A DNA stretch of 64,000 nucleotides, from positions 562,345 through 626,344 of the forward strand of contig JAGGNK010012003.1 in the NCBI GenBank assembly GCA_017590115.1, in the 5' to 3' direction. Numbering within the stretch: the first letter of the stretch is position 1; each line of letters begins with the position of its first letter. Source of the stretch: Montifringilla adamsi (lineage: Eukaryota; Chordata; Aves; Passeriformes; Passeridae). This document shows positions 42,501 through 54,500 of this stretch, piece by piece. Below the pieces are notes generated by a model. The model saw only the letters and a program-made list of their open reading frames with translations, was not told the DNA's origin and did no database searches. The position numbers were made by a program, and so were the translations under genes.

Positions 42501-45500
42501 GCTCTGAAAAGATAACTGAGAGACTGACAACGGCCTGAGCTTCCTCAGCTGAGTATTCCCTTTCACTCCATTTGGGAAAGCTGTAATGCATGGAGCAGTG
42601 GCTGAGGCTGAGTCCTGGGAAGGGGAAAGCGACCATCCACAACGTCAGCCCAGTTCATTCCTAAATGCAAACCACATTGGGCTGTTGAGCACGATAATAA
42701 AAACCTGCTGACCTAGTTTCCTGCAGAACAAAATCCTCTGTCTCCCCTCCTCCTGCGCCAAACCTAAATCAGATCTCGAAATTAACCCTTTGACTAGCAA
42801 GGAAAACTCTAATAATGATCCTCAACACTCATACAGCATCTCACACCAAGAGAATAGCATGGAAACAGCAAGTGCTCCATGTCCACAGCTCTCCAAAAAG
42901 GGGAGGTTATTGCAGGATGAAAGACCCAGAGAAGGTCAGAGATCTTAGCAGACTTCAGCAGAGAACTTATTCTCTTCCTTCCAAAGGATTTTGAAGCTCT
43001 GTGCCCCAACAGTTTTCTTTGTAACATTTCTTCTATGCAGATATAAAACCTTTGTTCATGATTTGGCCAAAAAACAACAGCACAGCTCAGCTTTTTTACA
43101 AACTGCACCAAACCACTCAAGAAAGGACAATTGTTCTTCCTAAATTTTGCAATGTCAACTTGCAAGTCCTTTTCTGGAAGATGAGAGCTGATTGTGCCTG
43201 CTCCAAGTGTCTGGCGAAAGTGCTCCCTTGTAATGGCTTCACTTCCTCAGTGATGCAATGTTTCATTTGAAGGGATGCCTGGGGGAGCTTCAGAATGCAC
43301 CCAGAATGCAAAAATAACAGGGCATGTCACAACAAACTCAGCCAAGAATATACAAATGGGAATTCTTTGGCTGTAGGATGCTTCCAAAGGCAGCTCTGGA
43401 TCCTGCTGCTGCTGCAGAGCAGAACCCACTGCAGTCAGGTAGGAACAGCTGGGGAGCCTCAGATTCCAGACTGCTGAGAGCACCTTTGCTGGCTCACACC
43501 GACACTGTCAACTGGAGGAGTTTTCAGTCATGTGTCAAAGAGGGTTTTATTAACACAAGAGTGGAGATTAACTACTGCTATAGAGCTTTACAAATGGTTA
43601 TTTTACAACGAGGTGACCAATGTGCAACCTGCAGATGCAATTGCTGACTGCAGCCAGAGCTTTCAGTTGCTGCAAGAAAGACCCTGCACTGAAAAATTTA
43701 ATCACTTATTATTGCTCCTGTATGAACTGAGAGAGCTTTGCCCACATCCAGACAGCACCCAGGACCTGGAACGACTCCAGAGTTTCCTACAACAGCATTT
43801 GAAAAAAGAAGGAAACAGGAAAGTGACAACTACAAGGCATGTCAGCAATGCCACTTCACCTGAGAAGAGGTTCCTGTCTCTGCCACTTTGTCACTCTCTG
43901 CAGGGAAGCTGTTAAGGCTTACAGAATAAAGACAGCACTTAATACACCGTACCCTCCAGGGAGTTTGAAGTGAAGAACAAAAAACCTGGATTAGGGAACA
44001 CTGCAAAGGTTCTTGTAACTATATCTGTTCTCTGGATGCTGCATCTTCTCAGGTGAACTTCACAAAAGCTTCTGCTCCACCTTGGAAATGAGGAAGACAA
44101 AAGTCCGAGTTCCCACAGACTTATTACTAACATTGGTCAGGGTTAGAAACATGATGATGGAAAAAGAGAGTCTTATTCATCATATCTGCTCCCTGAGGGC
44201 TTAGGAGTTGTACAAGCTTTTTTTATTGACACAAACAAGCTTTAACTTCTATTGTCTTGCAGAGGAAGAGAAGGCTGAACTCAGTTCTGGCTCACACATC
44301 ATCTGCAATTCCAGCCAAATCCCAGCCACACAGCTTTTATTACTGGGAGGATGTCAGAGGCAAAAGACACAGCTGGAAACTCAGAGCCCAGACTGAGCTT
44401 TGCTGTGCTGGCAGGGAGACAAACCAGTTTGTGATTTGTATGTAAACAGAGCCAATCTGAACTGGAAGGTCATTAAGAGAAAACACATTTTACACAACAC
44501 CCATTGTGCAGTTCCCTTTCCAACTTTCCCCATACTATTTTTTTTTTTTTAATAAGACTTTGTCTTCTCTTGTTGACTGTTTCAGTGAAATTCCTGGGCA
44601 TGCTGAAGTCAATGGCTAACCCCCACTGGAATTGATGGAAGTGAAATTCTTTAGACTGGATCCCAAGGAGAAATTTGCCCAAGAGAGACTGCAAATCCCC
44701 TCCTCTGCTTTCCAATACAGTAATTACCTGCAGAAAATGCAGCTCCATTGCAGATGCAAAGGATGATGTTTCCAAAGCATGTCACAGCCTCAGATCTCAC
44801 AGATTTACTTTAACTGAGGTACTTACATTTTCTACTGTAGCTACAATTAAAATAAGATTATGAGAATCCACAAAGAAACCACACAGTTCTTGTGATCAAG
44901 GCATTAGTGCCTGATCCATTATTGTGAGAAGGCTTTCTAGAGCATTCCCAGCAGAAATAGGAATATATTTTCCTTGAGTAAGCTTGGAGGAATGCAGAGA
45001 TTCAAAAGCTTAAGCAGAATCCATGCTAGATTTTTTCTGTTTGTTCTTCATTTTTAAATTGCTGTGATTATTTGATATAATTGTTACCCTTTAAGGGTAA
45101 AAGTTAAGCATTTCTCTGAAAAAAAGACCTGTGTCTGCCTATAATTAACAGCTGCAGGTTCAAAGGAAGGACTAACAGAGATGTTGCTGGGCTATCAAAG
45201 CAAGGAACCTTCAGAAGCAAAAGGAAAGTGCCTGTCATTCTCCATTAGTTCCTCAGGGTCAGTGTTGGCAAAATACACTGAATTGTTCCATGTGTAACCA
45301 GCGAAATAAAGAGGTTGTTGTAGTTTGCTGTGCTTAAAAGGGGACTCCTGGGTATAACTGTTGAAAATAGCTTTAATCTAAAGACTGTATCTTTCTATAG
45401 CTTCCTGGAAGCATGAAGAAGTCCACTCAAAATGTTTTAACAGGAAATCAGCAAACTCAAAGACACTTCCTTCTGCTTGGACACAAGTGTTCTAGTGACA

Positions 45501-48500
45501 GAATGGCTCCCAGCCAGGAAATCTGTGTTCCCAGGAGACAGCAAAGCTGGGACAAGAACCATCTGCAAATCCAGGATGGCTCCTTGGAGCTTTCTTTGCT
45601 CTGAAGATGATGCCTGTCTTTAATGTATGTGGAGGACTTTCAAAAATCATTCATGAAAGAATAGCAAAAGGCAGTAATGAATGAACTAAGAATGAACAAA
45701 AGAAAAAAACCCTTGTAATGGATTTTCCTGTTCTCCTGCATGTCCCTATCTTCAGCCCCAGACTCCTGAAATGCAGCCATTATGCACAGCTTTATTTCTT
45801 TTCTTACCATAAGCTCAGCAATGCTGATGGTTTTTCAGTCAAATCAAACTTTCATCAGCTTCAGGGGATGGCTGGGATCCCTCTTCTCATCTTTCATGTT
45901 TTGAGATCAGTATTTCATAGTTTTTATTCTGCTAAAATCATCTTGAGAATTAAAAGTATAAATTTCAATGCAGAGTATTCTGATTTGATTTCCATAAACC
46001 ATTTTGTCCTCTAGCTGTACTGCTTCATTTCCCCCTGCATTTATTCTGAGCCCTTGGCTTCTCTGGCCAGGCTGTTCCCCTCAATCAATCCCTGCTGTGG
46101 CTTCACTGATCTGCTGGGACAGGTCCCTGTTGACATCTGAGGGAGAATCCTCGAGTGTTTCCAAAGGTACCACTGCTCACTGCCCTGCTGAGGCAATCCA
46201 GGGCCCTCTGGCACTGAAGGATCTTTCTCTCCTTCCCCCTTGGTGGACAGCAAGGAAGTTCCTTTTGCTGGAAAGCTGAGGAAGGACCTGGTTCATGGCA
46301 GCCCCAGGGGGAAAAAACGGGCAGATTTCCTTATTGACAAAAATATCTAACTCAGGACAAAATAGCCAAACCTAACTTAGTGCAATACAAGGCTTTGTTT
46401 CAGAAAGCAGCTTTCCTGGAGGGCTGTGAGACAGCTCAACCCCCAGAAGAATTTCCTCTTAAATTATTGCATAGAGCAACACTTATAAAAGCAGATGCCT
46501 GAAGGCGGACTTTGATATAATCCTTTTTATAAAGTGTTCTGAGGTCCTAAAATGCCAGCAGGAACTGCCACGTAGGAAAGCACTTTGAAAAAATTATCTA
46601 TTTAGAAATGTAAATAAAAATAGGTGGCCAAATCTTTTATTGTCTTCTCAGAAAGAAAACAATTTACATTTCCAGAATTACACTAAACAGAAATGAAATT
46701 TAGCTATAGGTTGATAAATATCAAGATCCCCACCTGACTGACAAAGTGCCCTCTTGTCATGATGAAGCTTGTTAGTGTTCAGGATGATTTTGAGTGTGTT
46801 TGGCTGATTCAAGGGATGTAGGTTGATTTCCCTGCAATACACACTGAGCATGTGATCAATTTACATGTCAGATTTCTGGTCCCACAGATGTCGTTCTTAA
46901 TTACAGAAAATTCTGAACAAAAAAAAAGGTCTTTACAGCATTGCTGGGATAAGGAAGATTAAGAAAATCCCATCACTCACTCTTGAAATATGCAGCTCTT
47001 CCAGAATAAAGCATGGCAGTCATTTTAATCAGCGTAGAGATCAGCTTTTTAGAATTAGCAATAAAATAAAATGTCAAACTATGACACCATGGGGAACTTA
47101 GGAAGACAAAATGTAACTCATTACCACAATTACTGCAGCAGAATTAAAACTATTAACTACTGATCCCAAAATATAAAACAGAACAGGAAAGAAGAAATAT
47201 TAGGGAATAATATCACCTTTGTGATAGAAACACATAATAAGCAAGATGAACACATTTTTTAGGATCCCACAGCTCTGTGCACCCAGCACCCACATTCCCA
47301 TCAATAAACCCAAGGACAGCAAATCCAAACTGGATCAATGGGATGGACTCAATCACTGTACTTCTAAATTCTAATAAAAAGGCTCAGATTTCCAGTGATA
47401 TATTTTGTTCTCTGAAGGGCCTGAGTGTTTTTTGTGATCACCACAACCAGTCATACACATTATTTACTTAAGGATATATTTTTCCCATGACCTTACAGAC
47501 TCATTTCTCTGTCATGGAGAGGTCATGGAAGGAAGTTTGTCAGAAGTTAAATATGAGGAAGTGCAATAAAGCCTATTTATCTTATAGAAGGAAAAAATTA
47601 GTCCAACAGTACAGAATTATTACATAAAAAATGTAAAAAAAAAAAAAATATTTTGAGCCTCTCTGCAGCCTCATAAAAATAGCCTGTGATAGTGCACGAG
47701 CAGATGTCTTCTCTGCTGTGCAGTGTCTGATCAGAGCCCTTTTGGACTTCAGTGAAATAATAATAATAAAAAAGCAAAGGGAGTGCAATTTCCATGGAAA
47801 CTTGGAAAGAGATGTAACATTGTTTGCAGTAAGCGTCCGACTGTGAATGGAAAATTTTCCAGTTTACACAGATCTCAGCTATTATTTTCTTTGCAGTGCA
47901 AACTTGGGCCAAATATTTTCTGTCATATTAAAGATGCTAATAGTCAGTTTTACTTTCTGTCCAGAACAACTGTGCACAAAAGCTTCAGCATCCACAGTAA
48001 AACATCTGATATTTATCTTTCCATGAACCCAAAACACACATTAGAAAAAAAGAATAATTTGGGCTTCCTTTTATCTGCTTCTCTTCAGAAAGAGAAGGCA
48101 GCTCAGAAATCATCTCCCCTTTATGTGCAATGTTTCAGACTAATAGACAGCCAGAGCACTGGCAGATGTGCCCACTGTAAATGGGAGCTTAACTCACAGG
48201 AAAATCTGCTGTTGAAGCACATAAGATGATAAAAATATAACAAAAGCACAGAATTTACATTAGCATTTACATAATTAATGAAGCGACTTTTATCTTACAT
48301 GAGTTTCAGAACTCACTTTCTTGCTCCTTCTCCCTTACCCAGCAGCAGGAATAATTGTGACAGTCCAGAAATTAACTTTGAACAACACAAGCCCAAGTTC
48401 TGAGCTGGGCTGCTCCAAGTTAAGCCTTGTGTGGGAATGGTAACAAAAGTGGATTGTGAAACTTTTGTCCCCTAAATGCAGCTGGTTGGTGTAGTGTGGG

Positions 48501-51500
48501 AGCTGATAATGACACGGCAGCTCAGAGAACACCTCTGCAAATCTGGTGCCTGACCTGTACTAGTCACAAGTTGGAAGGGTCCAGAGCTCAAATCTAAATT
48601 AGTCTGGAACATGTGTGCATGCCCAGACATTCCTGCCCTTCCCACTCCTGGACATGTCCCACAGAGCAGAGAACTTCTCTTCAGGAAATGTCTGGTGATC
48701 TCAGATCTCTAGGGCTGAAATGTGGGTACAGTTTGGGGCCATATTTGTGCAGATTTGAGTTGTCTTTAAATGAGATAACAAACACAATGGCAACATCAAA
48801 CACAGCTCCTGGAGGATCCAGGCAGAGCAGTTGTGTGATAGAGACTGAACTGGTCCTGCTGGGAATCCTGGGTATCCTTGAGAAAGGCACTGTTTAAGGC
48901 AAGGCAGTGCTTAAGAAGGATTTGGTCTTTAGCACAGATTTCATCATAGGCTGACTGAAGCTTTCTCCTCACAAGTTCACCCACAGTCCCAAATGTCATG
49001 TTGATTTTATACCTGCCTGCCCAGTGAGATGACAGAGCAAGTCAATCACCTGGCTTTGAAAATCTATTTCCCCTTTTACATCTTGCAAATTCTACTCACT
49101 CACTTGTAGATCACACAAAGAGGAAGCAGCATGACTCAGCTCCACACTACAATGGCTGGAGCAGATCCAGACCTTGCAATCCTTTGGGCTTTCCTTACCA
49201 AAACACAAAGCTGCAGCTTGGCTAATGTAAAGCATGCAGTGTTTGTGTAAGCAATGGGAGATGGGCAGCAGGCCAGCAGCTCTCCAGAGCAATGTGCTCC
49301 TTCTTTACAATGATGGCAAATCATCTTCTGAAGAGTTCAGCAAGGAACAAAAGAGCCAAAGGGCTCTGATCTTAAAATGCTAAGGAGAAACAGCCTCCTA
49401 AGCTGTATTGTGTAGGTATGAATTTAGATTGAAATCTAGTGGTAAATAATGGATTACTTTAGCAAGTTTCACATAATGCCATACCAGCAAATATTTTTGT
49501 ATATCCTGTAAATTATCTAAGTTTTAAGAGATACAGGAAAACTGTCGACCTTAGTGAATCCAACAGCTTGGAGCAAGTTTCAAGAACCATGAGTCCTAGC
49601 ATTTTGTCTAAACCACTGGAAAACAGTATCTAAAAATCAGCTACACTAGAAATTCAGTGTGGTCTAGAAATTAATCCTGATCCTCTACCAGTTTGCTAAC
49701 ACCTGATCCACAGATGTGTTTCATAAAGAGCACCCACATGGTGAGTTATGGCACTGTAAATAATGCACTGTAAACACACTTCACTGTGTAAACAAGCTTG
49801 GAGCAAAATTCATCAAGAACTTCATTTCATTTACTCCCTGAATGCACAACAAAGTTGAAGGGTTTGATGGTTATCTCACAGCAATCTAACTGCAGAGATA
49901 AAGACTCCAAATCTAAACCTGTTTCTTGGAGCAACGATGGACATTCCAGCCCAGCTCTGGGCAATGGGATGGCTCTGTCATTTCAGGTGGAGCACAGAAC
50001 AGGACAGAAATGTGTGCAATAATAATAATAAAGTAAGAAAGAGGCATCAGCCAAGAGATTTCTCTGAAAAGGCCCTCACCATCCAAAGACTGACTTAGAA
50101 CAAGCAGCCCCCTTGGGCTGTGTGCGTGGGATGACTGAGCAGCATCAGAGCTTGCATCACTCACCAGCAACCTCACATTGCTTTAGAGGATAAAAGGCCA
50201 AGTGGCTTCAGGGCTTTAATGTCAAAGATGGTTCATTGAGCAGACTTTATGCTTAGCAAAGCTGAGCAGCTTTTTCCTTATTCCTCCCCAGAATGTTTTG
50301 GGCATTGTCATATGCTTGTACTACAGAAGTTGCAGTTACCCAAAGCCAGTTCATGAGAAGTGAACGGAAACATCTCTTTTCATTCCAAAGGAAAAACAAC
50401 TTTTATGCTGTTTTCCTCAGCAAGCTGAAAACTTGGAGAGAAACCTAGAGCTAAAAAAAGCAAAGAACTCAAAAGGATTCATATTCTGGACTGTGGTTTC
50501 TGCTGTCTTAGCTCAAGGGAAAATATGGTCATGGGAAAAGGGCCTGCCTGGAGCCAGAGTTTTTTCAGCTCTAACTGTTCTAGCTGGAATGGCTTTAAAT
50601 CAATATGTTGCTATCCTTTCTTCATAAACAGAAATATTCTTTATGGGCTGTGTGATAGCTGTTTACAAGTGAAACAACCACTTGTATTGTGTTTCCTAGC
50701 AATCAGTGTCTCATTCAGATCTTATACACAGACAGTGATTGGGCAATTTGAGAGGCTTTTACAACATTAGTTCCAAGTTTCACTGATTCAAAGTGTTAAA
50801 TCACCCTCCCAGAGGAGAGTTCCTGCACAGAGAAGTGTCAGCTTTGCCACCCTCTGCAGCTACACACAGCTGAAACAACACCACACCTTAGAAAAACAGA
50901 TCTTGCATGGCTTAATTTTGAAGAATCTTACTGTGATGTTATTGTGGACTGTCTTTAGTAGTGCAGTTCACTTTTGTCTTTAGCCAGGACTAAAGCAGAT
51001 TGTAAATATAATAGAATTCCACACTAACCCTGCAAAGACCACCTACAGACAAACCTGCCCCAGGCAATCCAGAGAATTTCTGTCTGTCTACAGTTGTTAT
51101 ACAACAAAATGTGATCATGCTGCCCAGACACACGGTGCCAGATCCCAGCCAGTGTGGTTATCATTATTCTAAATGCTGTATGAACAGAGCTTCACCTAGG
51201 AATTGTGATCCCCATAATGCAAAAGACTTGTCTTCTGCATTAATTAGATTTATGAGAAGAATTAAAAAAATATCTGATATTATCTTTCTTGAGATTCCTC
51301 AAGGCTTTTTAGAACAACACAGTCAGCTTTCCTGAATGTTAAAGTGAACTTCAATCCCCTTTAAAACTGGAATTCTACTGGAAAGGAAAACCAGTTACCT
51401 GTGATCAATGACTGTGACATCAGAAGCAGGAATCCCCAGGACACAACAACTCTGTTCCAGCTCTTTCTTACGAATTTCTCCTTGATTGTAATAATTTCCT

Positions 51501-54500
51501 GAAAAAAGCAAACACAGCAACACCATCTAGCTCAGTTTAGGTTCAGACCAGATCAAGGGGTCCAAACAGCATCTTCTTCCTTGTTCCATTCACAGAGAAA
51601 TTAAGGCAGAACTGATATGGCAAGACTGCAAAAACTTAGAGAGGCAAAAGAAGAGAGAAAACCTAATCAAGATAAAGGCAGCTGGGAAAAGTCGTAACAG
51701 AGATCAACAACTAACAGGGAAATGGGATTCATCATCTTAAAACATTGGCTCCTTCTTCACTGAATTGTTTTCTTCTCATCTTGCCCTGACATTCCCTTAT
51801 TTTTTCTTGGCATCAGCCATGCAAAGTCCCTGCCAGCACTGTGATGCCCCTTCCAGAACGTTGCTCTATGCAGGGCAATACTTGCAATTCAATTTTAACT
51901 TTGAAGTAATAAAATGAAAAAAATACAGTTGAGTATTAATGTGTGATTCAAGCCTGTAGTCAGCTGTCTTGAATTACACTAGAACTTTTTATTGTTGTGG
52001 GTGTGAGTCATCTAAATGTAGCATTTCTCTGGAGCAACGATGCAATCTGAGCCATCACCAGCAAGCTTTGTAAAATTTTCAAAGAAGGAAAGAGTAACTA
52101 GAAGGGAAAAAGCCTCTTCCCAAAAAAAGCCTGAAGTGACTGAATGACTTTGGGAGACTGACAGTGACTGACTGTGGGATGAAGCTTGGATTGCAAGCTC
52201 CAGCTCAGCAGAGTGAACTGAAGAGTGCAGCTTGTCAGGAATGACTGAGTGAGTACAAGAGGGTTCATTTCAGAGGGATTTTTACCAGGCCATTACCAAC
52301 ACAGTGCTGGAAGGTGGCAGCTTTTGCTGCAGTGCAGCGTCACAGCAGACTGCAGGTGATGCTTTATCCAAACAGTCCCACTGCTCTCAAAATACCTGAC
52401 TTCTGCTGGACTCAAAGAAACAGCCCCACAGCTGCAGAAATGTGTCAGGACATCAGGAGTATGTCAGTGCTCACCAGAAAGAATGGGCAGCTGCTGAGAG
52501 CAAAAGCAGCTGAATAGCTGATGTTGCTGCTGGACCTCATCCATGGAGCACTCACAACAGAGCCAGCTACTACAGAGAGCAAAGCACATTTAGACTGAGT
52601 TATTAATTCAATCTAAGATTATTCAGCATGTCAAAGACTGATTTCTTTTTCCCAGTGCTGTAATTCTAACTCATTTCTAAGTCAAATTGATTGATAACTG
52701 AAAACTGCAAGTACAATGGTTTTTAAGTAATGATTTTGTCTCAGTATTAACAATTTGCAGTGTCTTTGATCAACTCACTTGTCATCATCAATCACTCAAA
52801 CAATGAGAGGATGAACCATCTGAATCACCCACAAGACTAATCAGAGGCTTTTAAAATAAAAATCTCTTAGCTCATAAAGGTGCTCTCCTCTACATTTCCT
52901 TACAAGTGAGAAAGCACCAGCAGGAAACATCAAACCCACTGAATGTGTCATGCCACTGAATGAGGAGTAAAGAGAAAAGAAAATTCAACAAAATCAACAG
53001 AAATACAACACTTCATTGGAAAGCTCTCTACCAGCAGCTGTGTATTAGTCCCCAAAACTGAAATGGCAGAGTTGCACCTCAGTAATCTCCCCACAGCTGT
53101 GGAGAAGCCAAATGGGCTGCACAGACCTCTGTCCCTCAGCAGAGACAAGGAAAGCTCTGCACTAAATCTTGACTGGGAGGTGCAGAACCATCAGTAAAGC
53201 ACTGGACTTCAATAGTTCAATCCCTGTCTTCTCACCTGGATGGTCTGGCGGGACAGAAAGCTTTGGAAACGTCAGAAATGTTGGCAGTGAACTGGCTGGA
53301 GCTGCCAAAGGCACAGGGGGCTCTTTCCCAAAGCTAAGCAGCTGTCAGTGTAAGAATTCTGGTACTGCAATAGGGTCTGAAAGATTAACTCAACAAGGTT
53401 GTTTCTTACGCACAGAAACTTGAAAAGTGGAATAACTGCTCAGGTGTCAGTTCTGCAGAACAATCTGGAGCTTTAGCAGATCACAAGAAGAACACAAAAG
53501 TGTCATGTGCTGTGAAAAGTTCTTGTTCTGGGCAAACAGTGGAGCCTGTAAGAATCTCTCCACTCTGTTCAGCCCCAGCAGCAGTGCTGCTTCGGTTTGT
53601 CATCACTACCCTTCCAAAAACTGTGAACCAAAGGAAGAGTCTAAAGGAGAGTGATGAGAATGATTAGAGGTTTAGAAAACATGATCTATGAGGGAAGACT
53701 GCAAGTAATCAGGCTGTTTAGTCTAGAGGAGATAAGGCAGAAGAGGCAGATAAGTCCTAAAATATGTAAGAGGCTGTTACAAAGGGATACTCTGATGTCC
53801 ATGTTCCTGTCGGGCATGAAAAAATAAACAAACAAGCTTAAATTACACCAGTGACTCAGGAAAAAGTGATTTGAGGGAAAGCTAAAGCAGCACCGACACA
53901 GACCCCACAGGCTGAGGCACCTCCCCGGACATCCTGGAGAACAAACATTCGTCTGCAGCAAATGAAGACACATCGATGCTGCCTGCAGGTCGGCACTGAT
54001 GGACAGCCCGGCCCCGCATTCCCTTCCGGGCTATTGTTCCATGATCGGATTGCAACGCAAGTGCTACTTTAGATGTGTTACAGTGAATGTACCGCGGCAG
54101 TACAACTGGACCATCCAAACAAGTCTTCTGCAAGATAACAGAATTACCAGGAGGTGCCAAAAGGCCGCGCTGAACAGCACCTTTGACAGCCCACTGACAC
54201 CGCCGCGCAGTCTGAAAGCGCCTCAGCGTCGCAACTTTCAATTTGAGCACGTTCCCCTCCGTTCCGTCACGACACGCTCTTGTAAAGGAGAGGGGCGGCG
54301 AGGGACGGGGAAGAGCGGGCGATGGCCGCACCGTGCCTCAGTTTCCCCACAGCCGGGGGGACCTCGCAGCCCGCGTCACGGCGCGAGGCCGCACACGTGC
54401 GGAGCCATGGCGGCGGCCTTCCCGTGCCCCGGGGGCTGGCGGAGGGGAGGTGGGTACGTGGGTGGTCCCCGCTCACCTGCGGAGCAGCAGAGCACGGCGG

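Larger units (their letters stand above)
22126..51398 (-). other. PIGL: PIGL intron 2 (about 29 kb)
   Basis: The largest intron of the gene. It contains a CpG island (30.4-31.0 kb), MIR-like relics (28.1 and 31.6 kb), a 17-bp minisatellite (36.3-36.56 kb), a small perfect hairpin (41.8 kb) and AT-rich stretches such as 38.0-38.1 kb. No coding exon of a known gene is recognised. Long open frames at 25355-26203 (+), 42013-42507 (+) and 43532-43915 (+) are discussed as findings or rejected. Confidence 0.75.

Noticed and set aside
42013..42507. 164-codon + strand frame in PIGL intron 2
   Set aside because: No recognisable motif, splice context or promoter. A single frame of this length is not surprising in a 64-kb six-frame scan.
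45400..45605. Possible further MIR relic
   Set aside because: CAAAGCTGGGACAAGAACC and GGATGGCTCC resemble MIR blocks, but spacing and flanks do not fit well enough to call.
53187..53232. tRNA-like TTCAATCCC (T-arm-like) sequence
   Set aside because: No matching acceptor stem, D-arm or anticodon arm could be built around it.
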